From NCBI GenBank assembly GCA_019695055.1, contig JAIBAT010000012.1, positions 1 to 33,974 of the forward strand: a DNA stretch of 33,974 nt, written 5' to 3'. Below are positions 1 through 8,368 of the stretch, in pieces. Source of the DNA: Candidatus Sumerlaeaceae bacterium. Its GTDB lineage: Bacteria; Sumerlaeota; Sumerlaeia; Sumerlaeales; Sumerlaeaceae. Made by a program: the position numbers and the translations under genes. The first letter of the stretch is position 1; the number at the start of each line of letters is the position of its first letter. The notes under the pieces were generated by a model. It was not told where the DNA came from. It worked only from the letters and a program-made list of their open reading frames with translations, and ran no database searches.

Positions 1-201
1 AACTTCGGGCGAACATGACAAGCGAAGAGTGGTCGTCATCGGCGGCGTGACGTGACCGTCCGGCCCACCGAACGCTCGAATAAGCAGCAAGCGGCGGAGG
101 GGCGCCGTTAGGCGCCACGGAGCCGATTGTCAGCTTCATTCGTGGGTTCGGCGGCTGTCTCGATAGCAGCATCGGCTCGAGCTTCGGAAACGTTCTGTCC
201 T
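1..201. other. Left-edge non-coding stretch
   Basis: I see no supportable gene here. A short open frame on the plus strand runs in from the left edge and stops at base 55; it could be the last 17 codons of a gene outside the window but is too short to identify. A GGCGCC-GTTA-GGCGCC hairpin lies at 101-116 without a T-run, so it is not a convincing terminator. Confidence 0.4.
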
Positions 202-840
202 TCATGTGATCGCCAGTGTTCGGCGGGTGTCAGCAAGATAGCTTACTGTGTCGCCGGAGTATTCTGGCACCGTCTGCCAATCGTCGGGTAACGCAGAAAG
301 GCCCGCAAGTTCCCCCATTGTCATTGGAGATAGAGCAAGTTGAGAGATGTCTTTGGCGGCATCCAGTACGGTGACCTGCGTCTCAAGATCGCATTGGAAT
401 TCCGGCTGACCTAGGTCGAGTGGACGCCTGCGAGCAACGCACCAGAGATTCCTCAACTCGACGATGCTCCGAACCATCGCAGAAATGTCCCCTTGCGCGC
501 GCTTGAAGAGGTCCGTCTTCCAGAAAATGACCCAGCCATAATCCACCGCAGTCTCTGGGAACGCCGGCGGCACAATCTCGTGAGCCGTCAGGATTCCATC
601 GTTCACCAATAGTTCCGGGCTCACCAGCATGGGGTTGCCTGCGAAGGCCGAGAAGCACTGGTAGGGGGAATCCCCGTAGCTGGTCGGCCCGAGGGGCAGT
701 ACCTGCCAATAGGCCATGTCCGCCGCCTGCAGCCAGTCCAGGAATCGGTAGGCCGCGGGGCCCAGGTCCCCGATGCCGTAGGGGCCGGGTAGCGATGTCG
801 GGTGAAGCAGCAGGCCAGCAAGGCGCTGGTCAAGAGGCAT
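202..840 (-). CDS. malQ: Truncated/chimeric 4-alpha-glucanotransferase (MalQ N-terminal fragment)
   Basis: The first ~115 of 212 residues are plainly MalQ-like (GH77, amylomaltase): LLLHPTSLPGPYGIGDLG, WLQAADMAYWQVLPLGPT, and GDSPYQCFSAFAGNP. The match continues to about VDYGWVIFWKTDLFKRA. MalQ enzymes are usually about 500 residues and carry the catalytic acids of the GH77 barrel well beyond this point, so those are all missing. The last ~97 residues (from about SAMVRSIVELRNLW to TRRTLAIT) match nothing I recognise. The ATG start has an AGGAG-like site about 11 nt upstream. The product is unlikely to transfer glucans. It may be a broken gene joined to unrelated DNA by rearrangement, or an assembly chimera. 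The GH57-like neighbour upstream also points to alpha-glucan metabolism. Confidence 0.7.
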   Translation of the reverse strand: MPLDQRLAGLLLHPTSLPGPYGIGDLGPAAYRFLDWLQAADMAYWQVLPLGPTSYGDSPYQCFSAFAGNPMLVSPELLVNDGILTAHEIVPPAFPETAVDYGWVIFWKTDLFKRAQGDISAMVRSIVELRNLWCVARRRPLDLGQPEFQCDLETQVTVLDAAKDISQLALSPMTMGELAGLSALPDDWQTVPEYSGDTVSYLADTRRTLAIT

Positions 841-1090
841 GAGTCAAAAGCTCCTGTTGAAAGTCGTATGACCAAAGAAAAAGGCCCCGCCACAGGGCAA
901 TTGCAAGCCTTTGGGTGGGGGGGCAAGATGTGTGGAGCGTCCGGGCGCGATTTGCGGCGCCTTATGGACTATCTCCGGGCTATCATGTGGATGGCATAAC
1001 AATATCATGGCCAAATTTGAGAGGTGGCACAAGATGTTGTAATGCCAAATCTGAGTCCGAGGCTGCTACAACGTAGCTGTCACTACGTGG
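841..1090. other. Intergenic stretch between malQ fragment and GH57-like gene
   Basis: No gene is supported. Immediately after the stop of the minus-strand GH57-like gene there is a 6-bp inverted repeat, ACGTAG (1071-1076) and CTACGT (1083-1088), which could be a weak terminator; no T-run follows. The rest should hold the promoter of the malQ fragment, but I cannot point to clear -35/-10 boxes. Confidence 0.4.
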
Positions 1091-3148
1091 TTATTCCTCG
1101 CGGATACCGCAGAAGAGCTTGTTTTCCCACTTATAGTTGGAGTTCTCGACCTCGGCGCTCCAGATGTGGCCGGTGTTGCTGGTCAGGTTCTGGTCCTCGG
1201 TGGTGAAGTCCTTGCGGTAGCCCAAGGGGCGCAGGTGGCGCGCGGCGGTGCGGCGGGCGGCGCGCTCCACCACGTTCAGGGGCGATTCCTCCACCTGGCT
1301 TTTCAGCGCGTCGTCCCATTCCTGGCGCGTGACGCCGTAATCGGCCAGCTTGTAACGGTCGAAGCCCTTGTGAAATTCCAGCAGTTCCGTGCGGAACAGT
1401 TCGATGAGCTTCTTCGCCTCGGCGGCCTTGCCCTGCCAATGGTGGATGTAAATCAGGTTGCGGAACGCGAGAGTCAGCATGGCGACGTTTTGGTAAACGG
1501 CGCGCTGGTCCATGTTTTCCCAGTAGGTGGCGTGGCTGCGGTGGGAGTCGAGGGCGAGGTAGTAGCCTTGGGCGGCAACGCCCGCGATGACATAATCCTC
1601 GTTCTTGAGGCGCTTCTTCACGTCCTTGAGCAGGTACTCATTGACGAGTTCTGCCAGGTGCGTGTCGGCCTCGCTCATGTCGTGCTGGATAAAGTGCTCG
1701 CGCCAGTGGATGTAGGTGTAGTGGGTGAGGAATGCGGCGACGTTGCGGGCCGTAATCTTGGCATCCTTGGAGCCACAAAGGCCCGCCAGGACGCCAAGGA
1801 ATCCGTCGGTCATGGTGTCGGGGTTACCCTTCAGCACCTTGGTGCAGGTCTCTCGCGCCTGAACCAGCGCGATCTTCCAGCACTGGGGGCCAACTTCCTG
1901 GGCCTTGCCCAACTTCGTGCGGCGCAGGTACGGGCGGCTTTCGTCCACCAGCTTGAACATGGCGTTGGAATCGAGGAATCCGACCCAGCGACCAAAGGAG
2001 TTGTTGTTGTGCCAGTCGCTCAGGGAGGTGTTGCCGCGAAGCTTCACCGTTTGCGGCTCGTGCTTGGCCTTGTGGAACTTGCCTGTCATCTTGCGCCGGA
2101 TGAAAAAGTCTGGCGAGGCGGAAAGATAGGAAAGCTGCGTCAGCTTCACGACCTTCTGCTCAAAGTTCATGCCGGACTTCGAGGTGAAGGTCAGCGCTTC
2201 GAGATCCTCGAAGTGACTCCAGCAGTAATCCACGCCCTCGCTGTTCAGCTCGCTGTCCACCTTGGCGATGGTACGGTCGATGAGCTTCTTCACGGAGGGA
2301 TTGCTGTAGGTGACCCACTCGCTGAACCCGCGGTCGCGGAATACCAACGACACGAGGTCGCCGTTGGGCATTTCGAGTTGGTTCCACGACTTCATGAGGA
2401 TGTCGTTGTCCTGATCGATGGCCTGCACGTTGTCGAGCAGCAGCAAGAGATGCGGCTTCTTGATTTTCGCGGCTTTGGTAAAGGCGAGGAACTCCTCATG
2501 GAGAATCTTGATCACGCCGTCGGAAATTCCGCCCTCTGGGAACCAGAAGGGGAGTATGAACTGCTCCTCGCCGTGGGCTGATTCGAGAAACTCATGATAA
2601 GTTTCCACGAGTTTCCAATGAAACAGGAGTCCCATGCGGATACATAGGCGGCGATCAAAGTCGTTGTCCAGGAGCGGAAGAATGACATGGAAAGGCACTG
2701 TAGCACAGGGCGACATCACGCCAGTGCGGAACATTTCCATGAACGTGCCGTAGGTGTTTTCCCCCTGCTCATAATCCAACTCCACCATGCGGTGCAGGGT
2801 GTCAGGGTCCACGTCCATGGTCGTGAAGGGTATCATGGCACGCTCGTCGAACTTCTCCGCCAGGGCCTGGCGTATATAGTAGGAGACCGACGAGTAAAGG
2901 CGCAGAAAGACACGGTAGCTCTTCTGCATCATTTCCGTCCAGTTCTTGCCGCGAACGATTTCCGTGCCGATGACCGTGGAAACCGGGGAAATGCGCTCCA
3001 CAAACTTGGGAGGTTCGGAGATTTCGTCTATGAATTCGTCGAGGTCGGCGTCGTCCAAATCTGCGGGTAGCAATGTTTCAAGATCAACGCGGGAACCGAC
3101 ATGGAATGAGTGACAGTGATAAAGAGGGTGAAGCTGGTTCGTGGGCAT
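1091..3148 (-). CDS. GH57-like glycoside hydrolase
   Basis: Predicted cytoplasmic protein of 685 residues with no signal peptide. It resembles the GH57/DUF3536 group, retaining-type alpha-glucan-active enzymes with a (beta/alpha)7 barrel. Visible family-like segments are HPLYHCHSFH near the N-terminus, PFHVILPLLDNDFDRRLCIRMG, and ILPFWFPEGGISDGV, where the family usually has a W-x-P/A-E motif; next comes PHLLLLLDN. The second half (about 400-685) is helical and unassigned. I chose the ATG at 3148 over a TTG at 3241 because the extra 31 residues are basic and unlike a domain; neither start has a clear ribosome-binding site. It lies upstream of the malQ fragment on the same strand, which fits glycogen or maltodextrin turnover. 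The fold is fairly likely; activity and substrate are inference. Confidence 0.6.
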   Translation of the reverse strand: MPTNQLHPLYHCHSFHVGSRVDLETLLPADLDDADLDEFIDEISEPPKFVERISPVSTVIGTEIVRGKNWTEMMQKSYRVFLRLYSSVSYYIRQALAEKFDERAMIPFTTMDVDPDTLHRMVELDYEQGENTYGTFMEMFRTGVMSPCATVPFHVILPLLDNDFDRRLCIRMGLLFHWKLVETYHEFLESAHGEEQFILPFWFPEGGISDGVIKILHEEFLAFTKAAKIKKPHLLLLLDNVQAIDQDNDILMKSWNQLEMPNGDLVSLVFRDRGFSEWVTYSNPSVKKLIDRTIAKVDSELNSEGVDYCWSHFEDLEALTFTSKSGMNFEQKVVKLTQLSYLSASPDFFIRRKMTGKFHKAKHEPQTVKLRGNTSLSDWHNNNSFGRWVGFLDSNAMFKLVDESRPYLRRTKLGKAQEVGPQCWKIALVQARETCTKVLKGNPDTMTDGFLGVLAGLCGSKDAKITARNVAAFLTHYTYIHWREHFIQHDMSEADTHLAELVNEYLLKDVKKRLKNEDYVIAGVAAQGYYLALDSHRSHATYWENMDQRAVYQNVAMLTLAFRNLIYIHHWQGKAAEAKKLIELFRTELLEFHKGFDRYKLADYGVTRQEWDDALKSQVEESPLNVVERAARRTAARHLRPLGYRKDFTTEDQNLTSNTGHIWSAEVENSNYKWENKLFCGIREE

Positions 3149-3321
3149 TAAGCGCCGTAATCTCAATTCTAAACGGGATCGTTTCTGGTCTTTCTTGAAC
3201 CAGACGCGGTTGGTTAAGCCGCGCCAATTGAGGCATGTCAAGGAATTTCAATTGCTGAAGGATACGGAGATTGTGCCGGATTTCACAAACAGAGGGGGCA
3301 ACCGGACCCGGATTTGAGGTA

Positions 3322-3888
3322 TTACGGGGCACCAAGCCGAGCCACAACTTTGGCCCATAAGTCTAATAAATCCAGCTTCTTGATCCATGAATCGAGGTAG
3401 GCTTGGTCGAGATACCCCGCCTTGATCTCACATATGCCTGTTATGTCCTGCAATTGCTTCTCACTTGAACCTGATTGTCTGGCCCAAAGCAGCTTGGAGA
3501 GGATGGAATCCTCCGCGGAGGGTAAGCAGGCGCTAAAATCTGGTGCCTCCACACGGATCCTTCGCCCGAAGCAGGATTGATCAAAAGGCTGATTTTTAAG
3601 TGGCCAGAAGTCTATTTTGGCCCCGGATTCCACTTCGATTAGGCCAAAGGGGCGGTCCTGTTGGAGCGCTGTAGTGGCGGAATTCGCATCGAAGTAATAG
3701 CGGGGTGGTTGGAAAGCGATTCCCAATCGGGCAATTCCCGCCGTGGTGATATCCACCACAATATCGGTATCGTGGGTCGATCTTGGCACCCCGTGGTAAC
3801 TGGATGCAACCGATCCTGTAATCATATATGGAATCTGGGAACTCTCCAATACCTCGATGGTTCGACTTAGTAGTTCCTGTTGCGACAT
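3322..3888 (-). CDS. Nucleotidyltransferase (AbiEii/MNT-like fold)
   Basis: A 188-residue protein with the polymerase-beta-type nucleotidyltransferase signature. Gly25-Ser26 is followed by Asp40-x-Asp42 inside THDTDIVVDI, and a third candidate acidic residue, Asp93, lies in AKIDFW. The GSVASSYHGVPRSTHDTD pattern is typical of stand-alone nucleotidyltransferases related to the AbiEii and MntA groups, which transfer NMPs to proteins or RNA. The helical C-terminal part (about 120-188) is likely a helper domain. Its ATG overlaps the end of the small upstream gene by 22 bases, so the two are probably translationally coupled. A toxin-antitoxin or defence role is suggested by family and arrangement only; the substrate is unknown. 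Confidence 0.75.
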   Translation of the reverse strand: MSQQELLSRTIEVLESSQIPYMITGSVASSYHGVPRSTHDTDIVVDITTAGIARLGIAFQPPRYYFDANSATTALQQDRPFGLIEVESGAKIDFWPLKNQPFDQSCFGRRIRVEAPDFSACLPSAEDSILSKLLWARQSGSSEKQLQDITGICEIKAGYLDQAYLDSWIKKLDLLDLWAKVVARLGAP

Positions 3889-4082
3889 TTTTCAAGACGC
3901 TTGAGCATCAGTTCATTGAACTCAGGTTCCGGCATGTCGGGGAACTGCTTTCGCAGGCCAGCCACGAACAGCTTCCGAACCATTTCGGTAAGGGCGAATG
4001 CTTCGGCCATGCGTTGTGCACCCGTCATGGCGCGTAGCGCCTCGATTCTACGGGAATGCAGTGGGTCGTGCAGTGGGTCCAT
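3867..4082 (-). CDS. Small partner protein of the nucleotidyltransferase
   Basis: A 71-residue basic, helical protein. From memory, small proteins with the pattern R-x-E-A-L-R-x-M-T, then A-F-x-L-x-E-M-V-R-x-L-F, then G-L-R-x-x-F-P-D, and an R-L-x-x-C-x-N-R-N-Y end recur beside nucleotidyltransferases of this type; all four segments are visible here. The ATG is at 4082 and the stop lies inside the start of the next gene, a layout typical of two-gene modules. It has no HEPN Rx4-6H motif and no winged-helix AbiEi look, so it is not the standard partner of MNT or AbiEii. An antitoxin-like or adaptor role is inference. Confidence 0.7.
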   Translation of the reverse strand: MDPLHDPLHSRRIEALRAMTGAQRMAEAFALTEMVRKLFVAGLRKQFPDMPEPEFNELMLKRLEKCRNRNY

Positions 4083-4163
4083 AACAAGGCTAACTCTGGG
4101 TGGTGCGGTGAAGGAAACTCAATGGGATAATTGTCTTCCGCTTGCTGCACTGCGCATGAAGTC

Positions 4164-4616
4164 TCACACACCAAACTGCCGCAGATGGTGATCCAGATGC
4201 TTGCCGTTAACGAGGCGCCAAAAAGACAGTTCCGTTGGGCCCATGATCGGGCTCACAGCTCTGCGGTTGGGTTCCCGGCCCGACTCCTCAACAAACCGCC
4301 GCATCAAGACGAGCACCTCGGCGCGCTCGGTCTCGAGGGTTCCTGAAGATTCAGGGAAGAAGATCCTTGGGGCCTTCACGTTGCGAGCGAAATGAAAGTT
4401 CCGCACGATGAACTTGAAAATTGGGCGAATTAGGAAATTGCTGCGGTCCTCTACCCCCTCCAGCTCGCCAAGCGACATCTTTAGAGACTGCGCCAAATGG
4501 GCCAGCACCTGGGAGGCGCTCATGGTGCCCCATTTGCGCTGGGAGTCACCGGTGATGCCCTGAAGCCGCTGTTCAAAGCTGGGAAGTGTGCTTTCGTCGA
4601 GGGAGATTTTGGGCAT
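4164..4616 (-). CDS. DinB-superfamily protein (DUF1569-like)
   Basis: A 150-residue protein with the DUF1569/DinB-like four-helix pattern. TMSASQVLAHLAQSLKMSLG matches the conserved helix with the first metal-ligand-type His, and HLDHHLRQFGV at the C-terminus matches the second His cluster. DinB-like proteins bind a divalent metal and many act as thiol-dependent transferases, but DUF1569 members are uncharacterised. The ATG at 4616 gives a full-length domain. It lies 60 bp downstream of the OppC-type gene on the same strand and may be its passenger. Function is unknown. Confidence 0.7.
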   Translation of the reverse strand: MPKISLDESTLPSFEQRLQGITGDSQRKWGTMSASQVLAHLAQSLKMSLGELEGVEDRSNFLIRPIFKFIVRNFHFARNVKAPRIFFPESSGTLETERAEVLVLMRRFVEESGREPNRRAVSPIMGPTELSFWRLVNGKHLDHHLRQFGV

Positions 4617-4677
4617 CGGTTTAGTGTCTCGGGAGCATGCTCTATACAGATCGCAAATCAGGCGTCGCGAAGGGTGG

Positions 4678-5646
4678 CTACTTCTTCAGCTTCGGATTAA
4701 TCGCATCCTGCAGGCCGTCGCCGAGGAGGTTAAACGCCAACACCAGCATGGCGAGCGCGGCTGCGGGGAAAGCCACGGGCCACCACTCGGTGGGGAAGTT
4801 CGCCTTGCGCAGGCCGTTGTCGATCATGGAACCCCAGCTCAGGGACTCGGGATCGCCAAAACCCAGGAAGCTGAGCGATGCCTCGCTCATGATGGCCCCG
4901 GCGATGCCGGCTGTGTACCAGATGATGACCGGGGCGATGCAATTTGGCAGCACGTGGCGTATCACGATGGCCCCATGGCCGGCGCCGAGGGCGCGGGCGG
5001 CATTCACAAAGTCCAACTCCCGTGTAGCCATGACCTGAGCGCGCATCAGGCGGCAAATTCCCGGCCAGCTGGTCAGGCCCAGCACCAGCGCAATGTGAAA
5101 AACCGTGGTTTGCGGGAAAATGGAGATAACAGCGATGGCGAGTATGAGAAACGGGAACGCCAGAAGCATATCCACGAACCGCATGATGGTAGCGTCCACG
5201 CCACCGCCAATGTAGCCAGCCAGCGCTCCGAGAGTGATGCCAATGAGAGAGGCAAGCGTTACTACAGCCACCCCGACCATGAGGGAGGTCCGGGCACCGA
5301 AAATAACGCGGCTCAGAATATCGCTGCCGGAGGTGTCGAGACCCAGCACATGGCGCGGCGCATCTGCGGCGACCGTTTTGCCGTAGCGCGGCGCATCCAG
5401 CCAGTAGGGCGGCTCGACGCGGCGGCTGGCATCGCGATCCTTTGGCGGATAGGGGGCCAGTACGGGCGCCAGAGCCGCCATCAGGACGAAGAAGATGACC
5501 AGAAACCCGCCGAAAACGGCGACTTTGTCGCGCCGCAGCCGCTTCCAAACCGCCAGCGGGTGCAAAGGCCCACGGGAAGCCTGCGATCCGTCGTCGGCCG
5601 CGGCTTCGGCTGTCTTGATCTGGTCAATGGTACTGAGGTCTGCCAT
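4678..5646 (-). CDS. ABC transporter permease, DppC/OppC type
   Basis: Inner-membrane permease of about 322 residues. It has a cytoplasmic N-terminus ending in HPLAVWKRLRRDKVAVFGG, then about six membrane segments. The EAA loop VNAARALGAGHGAIVIRHVLP would contact the ATPase, and the C-terminus FNLLGDGLQDAINPKLKK is characteristic of OppC-type subunits of peptide/nickel-class importers. I took the ATG at 5646; a GTG at 5721 would add 25 uncharacteristic residues and reach further into the divergent spacer. It is transcribed away from the substrate-binding protein gene and duplicates the permease role of the gene at 8365-9222. It may serve a second complex whose other subunits lie elsewhere, or pair with the same OppB. 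Confidence 0.88.
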   Translation of the reverse strand: MADLSTIDQIKTAEAAADDGSQASRGPLHPLAVWKRLRRDKVAVFGGFLVIFFVLMAALAPVLAPYPPKDRDASRRVEPPYWLDAPRYGKTVAADAPRHVLGLDTSGSDILSRVIFGARTSLMVGVAVVTLASLIGITLGALAGYIGGGVDATIMRFVDMLLAFPFLILAIAVISIFPQTTVFHIALVLGLTSWPGICRLMRAQVMATRELDFVNAARALGAGHGAIVIRHVLPNCIAPVIIWYTAGIAGAIMSEASLSFLGFGDPESLSWGSMIDNGLRKANFPTEWWPVAFPAAALAMLVLAFNLLGDGLQDAINPKLKK

Positions 5647-5738
5647 AGTCGCGAACACGTTTCGGTTGTGGCGCGTGGCATTGTCAACGTCGGGATGGCT
5701 CCATTGTGAAATCGCTGCCACATTTCACTTCACAACGC

Positions 5739-5756
5739 CCGGTGTTCTGATACCGG
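5739..5756. promoter_or_regulatory. Inverted repeat in the divergent ABC promoter region
   Basis: CCGGT (5739-5743) and ACCGG (5752-5756) are separated by 8 bases, just upstream of the substrate-binding protein start and in the spacer shared with the divergent permease gene. The position suits an operator, but the arms are short and chance is a fair alternative. Confidence 0.25.
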
Positions 5757-5766
5757 ATTTGCCGCC

Positions 5767-7392
5767 ATGGGTTGTGAACGCGACGACAAGCTGTCCCGCC
5801 GCAGATTCCTGCGTGCCGCCGCGGGGCTGGCCGGTCTGCCATTGGTCGGTGGCGGCCTTGGCATGCTTGCGGGGTGTTCCCGGGGGCGCTCCATCGAGGA
5901 AATGGCCCGCCAGCTTGTGGTGGGGATTCCGCGCGACATTCGGACTTTTGATCCAGCGTTGGCCGTTATGGCTCTCGATGGCGCCATCAACGCCAACATC
6001 CACGACACTCTGGCCACCTGGGACCGCAAAACGTTGAAACTGGTGCCAAAGCTGGCGACATCCTGGGATACCCCGGACAATGGCAAGACATGGACCTTCC
6101 ACCTGCGCAAAGGGGTGAAGTTTCAGGATGGAACGGACTTCAACGCCTCGGCCTGCAAGTTTCACTTTGACCGCATCATGGATCCGAAAACGAAGAGCAA
6201 TCGCGTCACACGGACGAAGTTCATCGACTATCTGGAGGTGGTGGATGAGCAAACGTTTCGCTTCCACATGAAACGGCCATTTTCCGTGTGGCCGGAGATG
6301 ATGGCGGACGCCTGGACGGGATTTGTGTCGCCAGCGCAGGTTCAGAAGATGGGTTCCGATGATTACAAGAGCCACCCTGTTGGGACAGGGGCGTTCAAAT
6401 TTGTGAAGCGAGAGCGTGACCAATATATCATTCTCGAGCGGAACCCCAACTATTGGCGCCCCGACTGGATCAAGTTTGAGGAGTTGGTCTTCAAGGTTGT
6501 GCCCGAGCCGACCACGCGTCTGTTCCTGCTTGAGCAGGGGTTGATAGACATTACAGACATCTCTTGGGCCCATGTGGACGCGGCTAAGCAGGGCAAGGGA
6601 ATCATAGTGGACACGGTGCCACTGCTGGCCATCCGATATGTCGGGCTGAACAACATGAAGCCACCGTTTGACGACGTGCGAGTGCGGCGGGCCGCCAACT
6701 ACGCCATAAACCGCGAGGCGATCTGCAAGTATGCCTTCCGCGACAACATCATGCCAGCGTATGGCCCCTTGCCGGCGGCGTTGCCGATGTACAATAAAAA
6801 CATCGAGAAATACGTCTACAATCCCGACAAGGCGAAAGCTTTGCTCCGCGAAGCAGGGCACACGAAACCGGTTAAGGTTGTTCTGTGGGCGACTGACAGC
6901 TCGGACGACAAGACCCTTGCCGAGGTGGTTCGTGAGGATCTAAGGGCGGCGGGTTTCGACTTGGAGGTATTGCAGTTCGATCGAACAGTATACTGGTCCA
7001 AGTTTGACCCATACCAGACGAATGATGGGCAATGGTTCCCGACCCGCGAGGGATGCTTCGATATGTTCATCGGCGGCTGGGTGGGTGGCGAAAGCGCGCA
7101 CGGATTCCTCGACCCGCTGTTCCGTTCCTCTAGCAGTAGCAACAGCGCCTTTTACAAGAATCCCGAGGTGGATCGGTTGGTGGAGGCGTACCAGGCCATT
7201 AGCGACGAGGCGGAGCAGCAAAAAATCTATGACAAGCTGCAGGAAGTCATCGTTTCCGATGCGCCGTGGATTTTTACCTACTCAAACAAGGTCATCAAGG
7301 GAATCAATAAGCGGGTCGCAAATTATCAGGCGCATCCTGCTGATGAATTCGAATACGATGGCGTGACAATCTCGGCGCAGGGAAAGGTTTAG
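5767..7392 (+). CDS. ABC transporter substrate-binding lipoprotein (SBP family 5)
   Basis: A 541-residue extracytoplasmic solute-binding protein of the DppA/OppA class. The N-terminus has both a twin-arginine motif (SRRRFL, residues 10-15) and a lipobox L34-A-G-C37, so it is probably exported, perhaps by Tat, and lipid-anchored at Cys37. The mature part begins RQLVVGIPRDIRTFDPALA. It continues with typical segments: LVPKLATSWDTPDNGKTWTF, LRKGVKFQDGTDF, HPVGTGAFKF, DVRVRRAANYAINREAI. It is the first gene of an sbp-oppB-oppC unit; oppB starts 4 bases after its stop. Ligand class (peptide, nickel or oligosaccharide) cannot be told from sequence alone. Confidence 0.92.
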   Translation: MGCERDDKLSRRRFLRAAAGLAGLPLVGGGLGMLAGCSRGRSIEEMARQLVVGIPRDIRTFDPALAVMALDGAINANIHDTLATWDRKTLKLVPKLATSWDTPDNGKTWTFHLRKGVKFQDGTDFNASACKFHFDRIMDPKTKSNRVTRTKFIDYLEVVDEQTFRFHMKRPFSVWPEMMADAWTGFVSPAQVQKMGSDDYKSHPVGTGAFKFVKRERDQYIILERNPNYWRPDWIKFEELVFKVVPEPTTRLFLLEQGLIDITDISWAHVDAAKQGKGIIVDTVPLLAIRYVGLNNMKPPFDDVRVRRAANYAINREAICKYAFRDNIMPAYGPLPAALPMYNKNIEKYVYNPDKAKALLREAGHTKPVKVVLWATDSSDDKTLAEVVREDLRAAGFDLEVLQFDRTVYWSKFDPYQTNDGQWFPTREGCFDMFIGGWVGGESAHGFLDPLFRSSSSSNSAFYKNPEVDRLVEAYQAISDEAEQQKIYDKLQEVIVSDAPWIFTYSNKVIKGINKRVANYQAHPADEFEYDGVTISAQGKV

Positions 7393-7396
7393 CAGC

Positions 7397-8368
7397 ATGT
7401 GGCTGACGATCCTTAAGCGCCTGGTTCAGGCCGTTCCGACCATCATTGGGGTGACGATCCTCGTCTTTCTCCTTATGTCAAAGACTGGCGATCCTGTGAA
7501 GAACCTGCTTGGCCCCGAGGCGTCCCCGGAGGAGATTCAGCAACTGCGCCGCGAGCTGAAGTTGGACCGCCCGCTCTATGAGCGGTATCTGGGGTGGGTG
7601 TCCGGCGCAGTGCGGTTCGACTTTGGAAAGAGTTACTCGGACCCCAAACAGGATGTTGGTCCACTCATTCCTCCCAAGGTATTGGCGACACTGGAACTGG
7701 CCACGGTAACCATGTTCGTAGCGACGGTTGTCGCCCTTTTTGTGGGGGTGTTTTCTGCGGCGAAGCCTGGGGGGCTATTTGATGGCTTGTCCCGCACCAT
7801 GATTTTTGTCTTTCTTGCAATGCCAAGCTTTTGGCTGGGAATAGAGTTAATTATCTTGTTTTCGCGCAAAGTTCCGCTCTTTCCACCTGCAGGAAAGTCG
7901 GATTTGCCCTTCTTCACCCTGGAAGGACTCAAATCCCATTTCTCCCATTTGGCATTGCCAGTGATGACGCTGGGAATCGGTACCGGGGCCGCGCTTTGCC
8001 GCGTCCTGCGCGCTTCGATGCTTGAGGTGCTTCATGCGGATTTCGTGCGCACGGCCAAGGCAAAGGGCCTTTCGGGCCGGACGGTCCTGATCAAGCACGC
8101 CTTCCGTAATGCGCTCATCCCCTTTGTGACGCTTTCGGCCCTGACTTTTGCAGGGCTGCTTGAGGGAAGCATCATCGTGGAGACCGTGTTTGCCTGGCCG
8201 GGAATGGGTCGCCAGATGGTGGAGGCCATCAAGGGGCGCGACGCCCCCATAGCCATGGCGGGCGTGCTGCTGGCGGCCATGCTGTACGTGACGATCAACC
8301 TGATTGTTGATGTCCTGTATGTCGTGATTGACCCGCGTGTGCGCCTCGACGGGGGTGCCGCAAAATGA
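7397..8368 (+). CDS. ABC transporter permease, DppB/OppB type
   Basis: A 323-residue permease with about six membrane segments. The N-terminus MWLTILKRLVQAVPTIIGVT and the soluble loop with LRRELKLDRPLYERYLGW and FDFGKSY are diagnostic of OppB subunits. The EAA loop reads FVRTAKAKGLSGRTVLIKHA and is followed by FRNALIPFVT. It ends with DVLYVVIDPRVRL, also typical. It starts 4 bases after the binding-protein stop, and its last 4 bases overlap the next gene (ATGA), so the three genes should be translated from one mRNA. Confidence 0.93.
   Translation: MWLTILKRLVQAVPTIIGVTILVFLLMSKTGDPVKNLLGPEASPEEIQQLRRELKLDRPLYERYLGWVSGAVRFDFGKSYSDPKQDVGPLIPPKVLATLELATVTMFVATVVALFVGVFSAAKPGGLFDGLSRTMIFVFLAMPSFWLGIELIILFSRKVPLFPPAGKSDLPFFTLEGLKSHFSHLALPVMTLGIGTGAALCRVLRASMLEVLHADFVRTAKAKGLSGRTVLIKHAFRNALIPFVTLSALTFAGLLEGSIIVETVFAWPGMGRQMVEAIKGRDAPIAMAGVLLAAMLYVTINLIVDVLYVVIDPRVRLDGGAAK

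Noticed and set aside
2..55. Possible C-terminal end of a plus-strand gene entering from the left edge
   Set aside because: Only 17 codons; open by chance as easily as by function.
1166..2581. Long open frame on the plus strand (471 codons) opposite the GH57-like gene
   Set aside because: Its translation is Val/Leu/Gly/His-rich with no domain-like pattern, and it is antisense to a well-supported gene; a shadow of GC-biased codon use.
4588..5709. Plus-strand open frame of 373 codons
   Set aside because: Antisense to the OppC-type permease and composed of His/Gln/Arg/Gly-rich sequence typical of a shadow frame.
5725..6861. Minus-strand open frame of 378 codons
   Set aside because: Lies wholly opposite the substrate-binding lipoprotein gene, which has clear family motifs.
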